A DNA stretch of 64,000 nt, from NCBI GenBank assembly GCA_016710235.1, contig JADJLG010000001.1, positions 2,965,501 through 3,029,500 of the forward strand, in the 5' to 3' direction. This document shows positions 45,279 to 55,228 of this stretch, piece after piece. The first letter of the stretch is position 1, and each line of letters opens with the position of its first letter. Both the position numbers and the translations under genes were made by a program. The DNA comes from Saprospiraceae bacterium (GTDB lineage: Bacteria; Bacteroidota; Bacteroidia; Chitinophagales; Saprospiraceae). Under the pieces are notes generated by a model. That model ran no database searches, was not told the DNA's origin, and saw only the letters and a list, made by a program, of their open reading frames with translations.

Positions 45279-46988
45279 TTAGAAAATATTGAATTTGCGA
45301 GCGTAAATTTTACCTCCACTGTTCAGTTGATAAATATATTCTCCTCTCGGCACTTTCCATTGTAACGGATCAAAAATTAAATTGTACGATCCTGCAGGTG
45401 TGTATTTGTCATGCAATTTAGCAATTGTCTTTCCATTTATTGATTTTATGTAAAGCGCAGTTTCAGAACCTACCAACTGCGAAAATTTGATTACAATTTG
45501 AGATGGATTGTATAGATCAGGGTTGTGGCCCAATAATACTGCATTGTTGTTCGAGCCTTTATTTTCAATGCCTGAGCAGGCTTCAACATCAAACAGAGCC
45601 AATCTCTTATAATTTGAACCCATTGAAAAATCAACCAATTCATCATCGACACACATCCATTGTTGCAATGTAGATCCAAAGACAGATCGGAAATCTGTTG
45701 CTTTTTGTTTGGCATCTTCAAAAAACAATAAGGTACCACCTGTACTCAATCCAGCATCGTCCAATACCATTGGATTTCCGTGAAAGCCTCCACTAAGTTT
45801 TTCTCCAAACATGAACATTGTAGATAAATTACCATGGTCGGTACCTTGTGATCCATTCTCTCGAATAGTACGACCAAACTCTGAATAAGTCATCACCGCT
45901 ACATCAGTTTGAGCATTGTCTTTTTTGAGATCATCTAAAAACCAAGTGACAGCATTATTCAGCTCCAACATCAACCTTGGATGAATATTCATTTGACTTT
46001 CGTGAGTATCAAAGCCACCCATTGCGACTAAATACACACGAGTACCAAGACCACCCCGAATTAATCTGGACACTATTCCCAGATCGTTGGCAATATTATT
46101 ATAACCTTGATTGGCTGGAGGAGTACTATATTGTTTTGATTTATTATAAGCTTGATAAATTTTTTCAGAGTATCGCAATGAATTATTTGTCAATTGGCGA
46201 AGAAAATTTTTTTCATCACCAATCTCACAATTCCCTAAGCCATCAGTACTATGCAGAGCCCCTCTTTGCGCAAACTGATAGAATTGGTTTGCATCATAAA
46301 AAACAAGCTCTGTCTGCCTTGCCTGTGGTGATAAAAATAAATAATCATTATAATAACCGATTCTCATCGCCGGAGGAACTGCAGTTGGCGTATCTTCCAT
46401 AGCAGGGTAATCTTGCTCTAAAAATCTACCCATCCATCCGCTGTTATTTGTTTTATCATCTATCGAGTCACTAGCTGTTGACCAATACCTGTCCGATGTA
46501 AAATGAGAATAATCCTGATTGGGATATCCCACATTCTGGATGATGTTCATTTTTCCTTCCTTCCATAAAGGCATGAAGCCTGAAAGTTGTGAAGGTAGTG
46601 CCCAGTCAGGAGTACCATATCCGCTGAGCAACATAGAATCATCATAATGGGTACCATGTTTTAATGAAATATTAGGTCTGAGAGTATTTCTATAAAATTC
46701 ATTTCCGACGGCTTCGCTGTGAGGGATCACCATATTCAGGCCATCATTTCCACCAAACATTTTTATCAAAACAAGGATTCTATTTTGATTGGAACCAGCA
46801 AAACTAGCCAGCAATTCAGGACTCAATAGTGGGCTGGCGGGAAGGCCTCCCAGCATTACCGATCCCAAACTCAACATTCCTCCTGCTCCAAGGAATTGTC
46901 TTCTATTCCAGTGAATATGTTCCTGATTGTGCAGATCTCCCAGACCTTGATCAAACCGAGGATTATTTTTGATTTCTTTTGATTTCAT
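45279..46988 (-). CDS. DUF1501 protein with twin-arginine-like signal and T9SS end
   Basis: The 569-residue protein begins with a Tat-like NRRQFLGAGGMLSLGSVMLG and carries the DUF1501 alkaline-phosphatase-like fold: VLIKMFGGNDGLNMVIPH, then GGFDTHESQM and MTYSEFGRTIRENGSQGTDH, where the Asp, His and Thr residues probably bind metals. The last about 70 residues look like a sorting domain (GSYNLIFDPLQWKVPRGEYI). DUF1501 and DUF1800 genes occur side by side in many Bacteroidota and Planctomycetes; their joint function is unknown. Spacing to the DUF1800 gene is 20 bases. Confidence 0.9.
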   Translation of the reverse strand: MKSKEIKNNPRFDQGLGDLHNQEHIHWNRRQFLGAGGMLSLGSVMLGGLPASPLLSPELLASFAGSNQNRILVLIKMFGGNDGLNMVIPHSEAVGNEFYRNTLRPNISLKHGTHYDDSMLLSGYGTPDWALPSQLSGFMPLWKEGKMNIIQNVGYPNQDYSHFTSDRYWSTASDSIDDKTNNSGWMGRFLEQDYPAMEDTPTAVPPAMRIGYYNDYLFLSPQARQTELVFYDANQFYQFAQRGALHSTDGLGNCEIGDEKNFLRQLTNNSLRYSEKIYQAYNKSKQYSTPPANQGYNNIANDLGIVSRLIRGGLGTRVYLVAMGGFDTHESQMNIHPRLMLELNNAVTWFLDDLKKDNAQTDVAVMTYSEFGRTIRENGSQGTDHGNLSTMFMFGEKLSGGFHGNPMVLDDAGLSTGGTLLFFEDAKQKATDFRSVFGSTLQQWMCVDDELVDFSMGSNYKRLALFDVEACSGIENKGSNNNAVLLGHNPDLYNPSQIVIKFSQLVGSETALYIKSINGKTIAKLHDKYTPAGSYNLIFDPLQWKVPRGEYIYQLNSGGKIYARKFNIF

Positions 46989-47008
46989 AGGACTAATGTT
47001 GACAAATC

Positions 47009-48709
47009 TTAAATGAGTTGAAACTCAGGAATAGTTACAAAATATTTCAATGTATTGAGTATCTGTGTTGGCACTGCTGAATAATCCAACGACCAAGTAC
47101 CATTGATAAAATAGTTTGATGGTACGGGTGCTTTAAAAACGCCAATGGCTTGCTTGATGTATTCCTCATCCAATGGAATTGCAAAAAGATGCTCAGCAAA
47201 CTTCTGTACAATAAAGTCCGGATCTTTACTATTGTTGGTTAGGTCTTTCAATAACTGACGGTACTTTTCTCTGGTAGAGGTTTTGTTGAGATAATAATCG
47301 AATTGCTCTGACATATATCGCCATCTTGTCACCAGGGTATGTTCATTTAACCAAGATCTGTAACCTTTCCAACCTGCAACGTTAGGAGGAAAAAACAATT
47401 GCTGCCCCAAATTGCTATTTTGATAATACATGGATTCCAAAGTTTTAATACCTCCACTTTCGGCTGTATTTTCAAAGATTTGTTTGCTGCTATTGTACTT
47501 CGGAATAAAATAATCTTCGTCTAGTTCAAGTCCCATTGCACGGTAGAACTGTATCATCATATCAAATGGGCTTTTGATGTTTAAGCCCATGGATTCTTCT
47601 TGAAAAAAATGATCGCTAGAAAATAATTTTATCAATACATCTTGAATGCTCCATGCCTTTTTAAACTCATCAGCCATAGCATTTACGATATCTGCCGGAG
47701 GATCATCATACAAATAAAATTTATACAATTTCGTGCAGATAAAATGAGCAATCTCACTTGTACGTTGCCTGAAAATGATATCGATTACATCTCTATAGTC
47801 CGAATTTGCAGCAATTTTAGCTGCAGTTTCAGTAGATGGATTTCTTCCTGCTATTGTACCACCCAAAAATGTTTTGCGACCAAAATCGTGATAGTTTTTT
47901 CCCCTGAAATAATAATTATCCAATTTGTCTGGATTCGTAAAGTCGGCAACAGCTACAGGAAAATACTCTCCAACTACTCCGTTATTATAATAAGCTGTTT
48001 TGATACCCCAACCGGTCAAAGCTCGAGCAATTTCAACTATATCTTTTTCAGTATAATTGCCCGGACCCATCGTAAAAAGTTCTAACAGTTCTCTGGCATA
48101 ATTATTATTCGGCACAGGACCACTTACGTATCCACTCAGGTAAATCAACATCAGTGGAGTTCTACCGATATGATATACAAAATCCTTAAAATTTCCCAGT
48201 GCAAAATAATGGTTCATGTAGTAATACTGATAGTTAAATGACAACCATTGCCCATCAGGAGTCGAAACAAAATGATTTGCCCAAAACAAAGCTAACTTAT
48301 GTCGCAATCCTTCCTTCACCATACCGTGAATCCAAAGATTGACCAGATGATTATACCGCGATTGGTTAATTACAGTATATTGACCTCTGTAATCTCTGTT
48401 TGCCTCCAATGGAGGTTGATTAGGTGGTGGCTGGGTATGAACGTTCACAGATTTGAAATCTTTCCAGATATAAGAATAATCTGCGAGTGCATTCTTTTCT
48501 CCTGGCAAAGGATGCGAAACCGCTGAGGCAAATAGTTTTTTAATGTAAGCCTCTGGATCAGATTCTTTCAGAGCATTTTGGATTTCGGCAAGAGTTGCAC
48601 CTCCTTTTAATTTATTTAAAAGGTGTCTCACCCTTCTTTCATTCCAAGGCATTTCGGGATTAGGAACATACTTATCCAAAGTTCCTTTGAGGCAAGTTGC
48701 CGTTGACAT
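47009..48709 (-). CDS. DUF1800 family protein
   Basis: From an ATG at 48709 (566 residues; a start at 48772 would add 21 poor residues) the protein shows the DUF1800 pattern: RRVRHLLNKLKGGATL, ALFWANHFVS, NNNYARELLELFTMGPGNYTEKDI, the RALTGW motif, AHFICTKLYKFYLYDD and LFFPPNVAGWKGYRSWLN. The family is nearly always next to a DUF1501 gene, as here. It may be exported. The NUDIX gene is 85 bases upstream on the same strand. Confidence 0.9.
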   Translation of the reverse strand: MSTATCLKGTLDKYVPNPEMPWNERRVRHLLNKLKGGATLAEIQNALKESDPEAYIKKLFASAVSHPLPGEKNALADYSYIWKDFKSVNVHTQPPPNQPPLEANRDYRGQYTVINQSRYNHLVNLWIHGMVKEGLRHKLALFWANHFVSTPDGQWLSFNYQYYYMNHYFALGNFKDFVYHIGRTPLMLIYLSGYVSGPVPNNNYARELLELFTMGPGNYTEKDIVEIARALTGWGIKTAYYNNGVVGEYFPVAVADFTNPDKLDNYYFRGKNYHDFGRKTFLGGTIAGRNPSTETAAKIAANSDYRDVIDIIFRQRTSEIAHFICTKLYKFYLYDDPPADIVNAMADEFKKAWSIQDVLIKLFSSDHFFQEESMGLNIKSPFDMMIQFYRAMGLELDEDYFIPKYNSSKQIFENTAESGGIKTLESMYYQNSNLGQQLFFPPNVAGWKGYRSWLNEHTLVTRWRYMSEQFDYYLNKTSTREKYRQLLKDLTNNSKDPDFIVQKFAEHLFAIPLDEEYIKQAIGVFKAPVPSNYFINGTWSLDYSAVPTQILNTLKYFVTIPEFQLI

Positions 48710-48794
48710 ATCTTTGGTTTTTTGACCTTGCAAGATACAAAATTCGATTTGGCTAAACAAAGGTAAAGCCAAAAAAAATATATTGTTTGATCAA

Positions 48795-49448
48795 CTATGC
48801 CAATTCCGGCAAAGCCCAATAGTATCCAACTAATTCATGAATAGAAAGCAAGACCGGCACAGCGTCTAAAGATTCATTTTTGTTCATCCAATCCGCCCGT
48901 TCGATTTGCTCTTCAATTTGAACTTTGATCTGATCTGGCATAGGCGCATTCAGGATGTACCAGGAAGTTTTTTTTAACACCCGTTTGTTTTCGTTGTCTC
49001 GGTAAATATGAAATGTGTTCTTTAATTTGCTGATCAAATCTAGATTTTGTAGCCCTGTCTCCTCTTCACATTCCCGGACAGCCGCTGCTCTTGGTTTTTC
49101 ATTGTCGTCCAACTTTCCTTTAGGCAAATCCCAGACATTGCGTCTGAAAATCATAAGGATCCTGCCATCCTCCCTGCGGATGATTCCTCCGGCGGCTGGA
49201 ACCCACTTAAACAAACTCTTAAAATCCTTGTAAAGGGTATCCAAATCGTCCGTTTGTAAGGCAATCTCATCGAAACGGGATGACTTTTCTAAGGTGTCCA
49301 GATATTGGAAAAGTGATTTCTTCGAACCTGAATATGGCACTTTCAGGCACTTTGCTGACAGTTGTAAATTTGCAAAATGCTCCTTATCCACAAGATGTAA
49401 TACCTTGTCATTAATGTATATTTTATAACTTTGCTTACTAATTTTCAT
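48795..49448 (-). CDS. NUDIX hydrolase
   Basis: The 217-residue protein has an N-terminal domain of about 75 residues and then a Nudix fold with the box GKLDDNEKPRAAAVRECEEETGL. Preceding RIMMIFRRNVWDLPKG is typical of the fold. It hydrolyses a nucleoside diphosphate linked to some group; the substrate cannot be told. It is divergent from pyrE, with start codons only about 7 bases apart. Confidence 0.87.
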   Translation of the reverse strand: MKISKQSYKIYINDKVLHLVDKEHFANLQLSAKCLKVPYSGSKKSLFQYLDTLEKSSRFDEIALQTDDLDTLYKDFKSLFKWVPAAGGIIRREDGRILMIFRRNVWDLPKGKLDDNEKPRAAAVRECEEETGLQNLDLISKLKNTFHIYRDNENKRVLKKTSWYILNAPMPDQIKVQIEEQIERADWMNKNESLDAVPVLLSIHELVGYYWALPELA

Positions 49449-49454
49449 TTGTTT

Positions 49455-50102
49455 GTGACTCTACTTTCCCAAAATATTGCCGATCAATTGCTGCAAATTA
49501 AAGCAATTCAACTCAACCCTCAAAATCCATATACTTGGGCTTCAGGCCTACGCAGTCCAATCTATTGTGACAATAGGCAGATTCTCAGTTTTCCTGAAGC
49601 AAGGAAGCATGTTATATTTGCTTTGGCCAGGGTAAGTTCGGAGTTTGCTGATGTAGATGCCATAGCTGGTGTGGCTACTGCGGGGATTCCCTGGGGTGCT
49701 TATGTGGCTGATCGGCTCGACCTCCCTTATTGTTATGTCAGATCTAAACCAAAGGATCATGGACTCAAGAATCTTATAGAAGGCAAGATACCCACCGGTA
49801 GCAATGTTGTGGTAGTAGAAGATTTGGTATCGACCGGAGGTAGCTCTTTTGAAGCCATTGAGGCATTAAAAGCAGAAGGAATGACGATAGCAGGGGTGGT
49901 CTGTATCTTTCACTATGGTTTTGCCCAAACATTGCAAAAATTCGCAGAAAATAAGGTGGAATGCAAGTCGTTGACTAATTTTTCAATTCTTTTGGAACGA
50001 TCTTTGCATTCGCAGTACATATCAGGAGATGACTTCACAAAACTCAAATCCTGGAATCTTAATCCCAAGGCATGGTCTGATCAATTTCAGTCATCTCTTT
50101 AA
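49455..50102 (+). CDS. pyrE: Orotate phosphoribosyltransferase
   Basis: PyrE joins orotate and PRPP to give OMP. The 215-residue protein has GLRSPIYCDNRQ at the start, the conserved KDHGLKNLIEG loop and the PRPP-binding VVVVEDLVSTGGSS. No ATG is present at the right place; a GTG at 49455 is the likely start (TTG at 49449 or 49431 are alternatives). The gene is divergent from the NUDIX gene with almost no spacer, so the promoter must lie inside that gene's 5' end. Confidence 0.92.
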   Translation: MTLLSQNIADQLLQIKAIQLNPQNPYTWASGLRSPIYCDNRQILSFPEARKHVIFALARVSSEFADVDAIAGVATAGIPWGAYVADRLDLPYCYVRSKPKDHGLKNLIEGKIPTGSNVVVVEDLVSTGGSSFEAIEALKAEGMTIAGVVCIFHYGFAQTLQKFAENKVECKSLTNFSILLERSLHSQYISGDDFTKLKSWNLNPKAWSDQFQSSL

Positions 50103-50117
50103 TCGTTACCATACCTT

Positions 50118-51197
50118 ATGTCACTCATTACAAAGAAGTCCGAAGAATTCTTACACAAATATCTCAACCAAGCCTCTCCTACAGGACACGAATCCGAAGG
50201 ACAGAAACTTTGGTTGGACTATATCAAACCATACATAGATGATTGGAAGCTGGATGCCTATGGTACGCTATTCAGCATAATCAATCCTAACCAGAAATTT
50301 CGGGTCGTTTTAGAGGGTCATGCAGATGAAATATCGTGGATGGTAAACTACATTTCTGATGATGGATTTATCTATGTCATCCGCAACGGTGGTGCAGACC
50401 AATCCATTGCTCCATCCAAGCGAGTGCAAATTTTGACACCGAAAGGTAAGATTCCCGGTATATTTGGTTGGCCTGCAATTCATACCAGAAAAGGGAATGA
50501 TACAAATCTGACTGCCACCCTGGAGAACATTTTTATTGATGTAGGCGCAAAAGATAAAGATGAAGTCCTCAAGATGGGTATCCATGTTGGATGTATCGTC
50601 ATGTACGAGGATAGTTTATTTACATTAAACGATAGATATTACGTTGGCCGAGCATTGGACAATAGGATAGGTGGTTTTTGCATCGCTGAAGTTGCAAGAC
50701 TTTTACACAAGAACAAAATCAAACTTCCATTTTCACTTTATATTGTCAATTCTGTTCAGGAAGAGGTCGGATTACGTGGTGCTGAAATGATTGCCCGCAC
50801 GATTCAACCGAATATCGCCATAGTGACTGATGTCACGCACGACACTCATACGCCAATGATCAAGACAAAAGAACAAGGAAGTATCAAGTGTGGTGATGGG
50901 CCGGTGATATGTTATGCACCCTCAGTGCATAATAAATTACAGACTTTAATTATACAAACTGCTGAAAAAAATAAAATCCCCATACAAAGGACTGCAGCTT
51001 CTCGCACAACAGGTACAGATACTGATGCTTTTGCATATTCAAATGGAGGAGTACCCTCTGCATTAATATCTTTGCCTTTGAGATATATGCACACAACAGT
51101 GGAGTCAGCTCACAAAGATGACGTAGAGAATATTATACAATTACTTTATGAGTTGATGCGAGCGATCGACCCTAAGGAAAGTTTGCGTTATTTTTAA
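50118..51197 (+). CDS. M42-family metallopeptidase
   Basis: The 359-residue protein belongs to the M42 aminopeptidase/endoglucanase group. Metal and catalytic sites: EGHADEISWMV, ALDNRIGGF, QEEVGLRGAEM with the acid Glu, VTDVTHD, and a C-terminal MHTTVES. These are cytosolic dodecameric peptidases; annotation as endoglucanase is historical. The gene is 15 bases after pyrE. Confidence 0.9.
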   Translation: MSLITKKSEEFLHKYLNQASPTGHESEGQKLWLDYIKPYIDDWKLDAYGTLFSIINPNQKFRVVLEGHADEISWMVNYISDDGFIYVIRNGGADQSIAPSKRVQILTPKGKIPGIFGWPAIHTRKGNDTNLTATLENIFIDVGAKDKDEVLKMGIHVGCIVMYEDSLFTLNDRYYVGRALDNRIGGFCIAEVARLLHKNKIKLPFSLYIVNSVQEEVGLRGAEMIARTIQPNIAIVTDVTHDTHTPMIKTKEQGSIKCGDGPVICYAPSVHNKLQTLIIQTAEKNKIPIQRTAASRTTGTDTDAFAYSNGGVPSALISLPLRYMHTTVESAHKDDVENIIQLLYELMRAIDPKESLRYF

Positions 51198-51252
51198 TAT
51201 CATAAGAAAATCAATAAGTTACGGTTCAATTGTTATTCCCGTATTTTACGGC

Positions 51253-52011
51253 TTGATAATAGTATGCATCATCACTTGCATTAATTATTTGATATCAAAT
51301 TCCGGTCGTAGACTTACAATTGATGGCCTTGCACATGGTATGGCAACCGTAAGCATGTATTATTATTTCAGGGATTTATGCAGTGAAAAAAAACGGATTC
51401 CCCTTAAGAAACTGATCATTTTTGCAAGCTGTGCCGGTTTAAGCTTCATCATGTTTTTACTTTATCCATTGAAAATTAATACTCAGCTTATTATTTCGAT
51501 CAGTTTGTTCTTAATCATGCTCTCATATGAAAATCCATGGCACAAACCCGCTTTGCGGAAAGTACCATTGGTTAAAAACGTTATCATTGGGCTTGCCTGG
51601 GTAGCCGTGACGATTACAGGAATTCAATCAAACCTTAATTCGAATCTATGGGTGTGGATGGTGTGGATATTTTTGCATACTGTGTGCCACTCCATATTTT
51701 TTGATATTAAAGATCGGCATATCGACTTATCAACAGATCATTCTACATTGGCTCAACGAGCCACAAATCATCAACTGAGATTTATCAGTTTTGGAATTTA
51801 CTTTTTCATTGCAGTCGTTGAATTGGCAATTTACCAATATGGCAATATCACCATTAAAGGTTTGTACTTTTGCTTAGCAGTAAATTTTGCCTTATCGTAT
51901 TTCTTCCAAAATCCCAATGTATTCGAAAAAAAAGGTATAGTGTACACTACTGATCTGATAATACCTTTTAAATTAATTTGCTTGAGTTTATTTGCAAAGT
52001 GGCAACTCTGA
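51253..52011 (+). CDS. UbiA-like integral membrane protein
   Basis: The protein of 252 residues or more has about eight membrane helices and the UbiA-type second aspartate motif in FFDIKDRHIDLSTDHSTLAQ; the first motif is less clear. RKVPLVKNVIIGLAWV is typical of UbiA-like membrane proteins of Bacteroidota. A role in prenyl transfer to an unknown acceptor is possible. The start is uncertain: the frame is open upstream with IRKSISYGSIVIPVFYG completing the first helix, and no ATG or GTG is near, so TTG 51253 may be too late. Confidence 0.68.
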   Translation: MIIVCIITCINYLISNSGRRLTIDGLAHGMATVSMYYYFRDLCSEKKRIPLKKLIIFASCAGLSFIMFLLYPLKINTQLIISISLFLIMLSYENPWHKPALRKVPLVKNVIIGLAWVAVTITGIQSNLNSNLWVWMVWIFLHTVCHSIFFDIKDRHIDLSTDHSTLAQRATNHQLRFISFGIYFFIAVVELAIYQYGNITIKGLYFCLAVNFALSYFFQNPNVFEKKGIVYTTDLIIPFKLICLSLFAKWQL

Positions 52012-52133
52012 AATGCACCAATAAAAAGCTTATTTCACAAAACAATTCGATGGTTTCAATCATTATTTGATTTTGTTTTTTAAAATCCAGAATTAAGGTT
52101 TTCGATGAGGAAAAACAATTTAAAAAAAATCCA

Positions 52134-53312
52134 ATGCAAGAAGTCTATATAGTTTCCGCAAAGCGAACACCAATGGGTAGTTTTGGTGGAAGTTTAAGTC
52201 AATTGACAGCTCCCCAACTCGGATCAATCGCCATAAAGTCTGCCGTTGAAGCTGCAAAAATTGACCCAAATCTGGTGGAAGAAGTTTATTTTGGAAATGT
52301 GATTGCCGCCAATTTAGGCCAAGCACCGGCTCGACAAGCTGCTTTAGGCGCAGGGTTAAATCCTTCGACACGATGCACCACAGTGAACAAAGTATGCGCT
52401 TCTGGCATGAAATCAATAATGTTAGCTGCACAATCTATACAATTAGGCTTAGCAGAGGTAGTGGTGTGTGGTGGAATGGAAAGCATGAGTAATGTACCAC
52501 ATTATCTCCCAGGTATGCGGTGGGGCACAAAGTATGGCAATTCGGAGATTGTGGATGGGCTAGCAAAAGATGGATTAGTCGATGCTTATGGCAAAATGGC
52601 AATGGGTGTTTGTGCTGATGCCACGGCGACAAAATTTCAAATTACCAGAGAAGCACAAGATCAGTTTGCCATAGATTCATATAAGAAATCAGCCGAAGCA
52701 ACAGCTGGTGGTAGATTTGTAGCAGAAATCGCTCCGGTAAGCATACCACAGAAAAAGGGAGATCCTGTCTTGATTTCAGAAGATGAGGAATTCAGGAAAG
52801 TTGATTTTTCAAAAATTGCAGGACTCAGACCTGCTTTTAGCTCGGATGGTACTGTGACTGCAGCAAATGCTTCTACCATAAATGACGGAGCCTCTGCTCT
52901 GGTTTTGATGTCGGCAAAAAAGCTGAAAGAACTTGGACTTCAGGCTATAGCCCAGATTGTATCTTATGCAGACGCAGAACAAGAACCTGAATGGTTTACA
53001 ACAGCTCCAACTATAGCAGCCCCTCTCGCTGCAAAAAGAGCTGGATTGAGTCTCGAGCAGGTAGATTTTTTTGAGGTAAAGGAAGCTTTTGCTGTTGTGC
53101 CACTCGCATTTGCTCAAGTATTGGCTGTGCCTTTAGAAAAAATCAATATCAACGGTGGCGCCGTTTCCCTTGGACATCCCTTGGGAAGTTCAGGTTCCAG
53201 AATCGTCGTAAGTCTTATCCATGTGCTTCAACAAAATTCAGCTCAAATCGGTCTTGCAGCTATATGCAATGGTGGAGGTGGAGCTTCAGCACTGGTTGTA
53301 AAACGGGTCTGA
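52134..53312 (+). CDS. Acetyl-CoA acetyltransferase (thiolase)
   Basis: The enzyme condenses two acetyl-CoA to acetoacetyl-CoA or cleaves it in fatty-acid breakdown. The 392-residue protein has the nucleophile Cys88 in NKVCASGMKS, His348 in NGGAVSLGHPLGSSG and Cys378 in CNGGGGASAL, the complete catalytic set of biosynthetic-type thiolases. The length is as expected. No other beta-oxidation gene is beside it. Confidence 0.94.
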   Translation: MQEVYIVSAKRTPMGSFGGSLSQLTAPQLGSIAIKSAVEAAKIDPNLVEEVYFGNVIAANLGQAPARQAALGAGLNPSTRCTTVNKVCASGMKSIMLAAQSIQLGLAEVVVCGGMESMSNVPHYLPGMRWGTKYGNSEIVDGLAKDGLVDAYGKMAMGVCADATATKFQITREAQDQFAIDSYKKSAEATAGGRFVAEIAPVSIPQKKGDPVLISEDEEFRKVDFSKIAGLRPAFSSDGTVTAANASTINDGASALVLMSAKKLKELGLQAIAQIVSYADAEQEPEWFTTAPTIAAPLAAKRAGLSLEQVDFFEVKEAFAVVPLAFAQVLAVPLEKININGGAVSLGHPLGSSGSRIVVSLIHVLQQNSAQIGLAAICNGGGGASALVVKRV

Positions 53313-53649
53313 TCCGGTTTGATTTTCATTAGATCTTATTGAATTTATTCGTTTTGAATATGCGGAAAATTGCTGAGTGAAATAACGTATTTTGCTTTCT
53401 TCAATGCAAAAAGTAAAGAACATTATTCTATTAAAAATTTTCAGAAAGAATAATTCAATCATTCTGAAAAGCCCGATTTCAGTTGTTGAAATTGAAATAT
53501 ATAATAGCTATATAAAAAAAAGTATTAGAGAAATTGATTTTCAATCTACTAACTTCAGAAGCTTTAATTCTGTAGGATGGAGGAGCTTTAGATTTTGCAA
53601 TATTAGTGACATCGATTCCAACTCCCTGCTTCATGATCGATTATTTATG
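53313..53649. other. Gap between thiolase and DUF721 gene
   Basis: About 340 bases, AT-rich. A + strand frame of about 100 codons (53392-53700) is open but has no recognisable features and overlaps the DUF721 gene on the other strand, so it is not called. Confidence 0.45.
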
Positions 53650-53940
53650 TCAACGGATTTCAATATCAAGGATTTTAAGTTCAGGGAGTCTTTGTCGTAA
53701 TTGATCAAGAATTTTTTGACGATTCATCATCAATTCTTTTTTCAATGAAGAGGAGTTCAATTTTACGATCACAGTATTATCAATATATCTTAGCTCCAGT
53801 GTGTATGATTTGATAAAATCGCCAAATATATTCTCCCAGGCTTGCATGATATCCTTCTTGATAAGATTTGATTTCAGTTGCTTTTGGTTTTTAAATTCCG
53901 CAAGTATTTCATTCAGTTTTTGCTCGTTATTTTTTTTCAT
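53650..53940 (-). CDS. DUF721 protein (DciA-like)
   Basis: The 96-residue protein has the DUF721 pattern: DIMQAWENIFGDFIKSYTL, VIVKLNSSSLKKELMMNRQ, ILDQLRQRLPELKILDIEI. DUF721/DciA proteins are tied to replicative helicase loading in many bacteria. Position directly after recF (3-base spacer) is normal and supports a DNA-replication link. Confidence 0.85.
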   Translation of the reverse strand: MKKNNEQKLNEILAEFKNQKQLKSNLIKKDIMQAWENIFGDFIKSYTLELRYIDNTVIVKLNSSSLKKELMMNRQKILDQLRQRLPELKILDIEIR

Positions 53941-53943
53941 CTT

Positions 53944-55040
53944 TTATAGCGAATTGAGCTTTCCATCAACCATTTGAGTATAAAACACTTTCCCGGAAAG
54001 AGATTGTGACACTTCCCTACTCCTCTCAATATCTGTATCCGTAATAAAACACTGATCTATTTTTTCGTCTGCGATCAACTGCACCAATTGCATCACACGG
54101 TTCCTATCTAATTTCGAAAAGATATCATCCAATAAAAAAACCGGTGTAGTGTGTAGTCGAGTGGCCAGTAATCGGTATTGAGCCAATTTCAGAGCCAATA
54201 GTGCTGTCTTCATCTGGCCCTGGGATCCCTGCACCCTAAGTTTATAGTTCTGAAAAACCGGCTCAAACTGATCTTTGTGAACGCCTACATTTGTCCTCAA
54301 TGAAAAATAATCTTTCTCCCTGGATTGACTCAATTGCTGTGGAAAATCTCTGTCCAAATCAGACACATATTCCAACAATGAGTCTTGCTTTCCGTCACTA
54401 ATTTTCCTTGAAAATTCGATGTAAAGAGGCAGAATGCTCTTTACTAATTCCTTTCTCTGCTCATAAATAGGGACCCCATGAAAAATCAACTTCTCATCAT
54501 AAATATCCAAAAGTGCATGATCTATTTTCTGATTCTTTTCTGAGCTCGCAATGAAGCATTTCTCTGTTTTAAATACTTGTTGTACTCCAATAAATGAAAC
54601 AAATACCGGTGGTCAAACTGAACTAAAGAATGATTTAGAAAACGACGGCGATTCTCACTGTCCTGGCTGAATGCAAAAATATCATCAGGAGCAATCATGA
54701 TCACTGGAATTCTACCTATATGGTCAGCGTTTTTCTGATAAACTTTATCATCAAATGAAATTTCTTTTTGAAGACCTGAAAGAACTTTAACTTTAAGTTC
54801 ATGCGATTGATCAGACTGGATCACAGCTTTCAATCGAAAATAAGATTGGGCGTAATTAAATATTTCTTTGTCTGTGTGGTGAAACCAGCTTTTGGTCATA
54901 CCACAATAATACACTGCATCCAAAAAATTGGTTTTACCTGCCCCGTTTTCGCCAACTATAAAGTACATTCCCCGACCAACTGAAAAATTTTCAATTTGCA
55001 GGTTTTTGAAGTTGACAAAAGTAATATCTGTAAAATACAT
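53944..55040 (-). CDS. recF: DNA replication and repair protein RecF, frame broken at one base
   Basis: RecF loads RecA at gapped DNA. The N-terminal part (55040 to 54522) has Walker A GENGAGKTNFLDA and MIAPDDIFAF; the C-terminal part has GVHKDQF, the signature GSQGQMKTALLALKLAQ and Walker B PVFLLDDIFSKLD. The frame is lost at the four T on the + strand at 54536-54539; adding one base gives a continuous AQKKNQKIDHALLDIYDEK and a normal RecF of about 365 residues. Since recF is a conserved gene and the same type of break recurs in this window, an assembly error is the likely cause. Confidence 0.88.
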
Positions 55041-55170
55041 GAATTCCGGTATGACATCTTGTGGCGCATTCTAAAGCTCTGCTATGACTGCATGGACACA
55101 AAAAGCCAAAGTTAAAACATTATTTTCAGGCTGTTATGGCTTAAATGTTCTAGTGCCCTAAACTTGAAAT

Positions 55171-55202
55171 GTTGCAATAAGATACTGGGGAATTGTAAAT
55201 TT
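55171..55202 (+). promoter_or_regulatory. Promoter of the pdhA gene
   Basis: TTG at 55171-55173, a 21-base spacer and TAAATTTG at 55195-55202 match the Bacteroidota promoter pattern, 26 bases before the pdhA ATG. Confidence 0.6.
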
Positions 55203-55228
55203 GCGTCTTACAATAAAGCGAGCTAATC

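Noticed and set aside
53392..53700. A 102-codon + strand frame before the DUF721 gene
   Set aside because: Starts with TTG, has no family features, and its 3' part is the antisense of DUF721.
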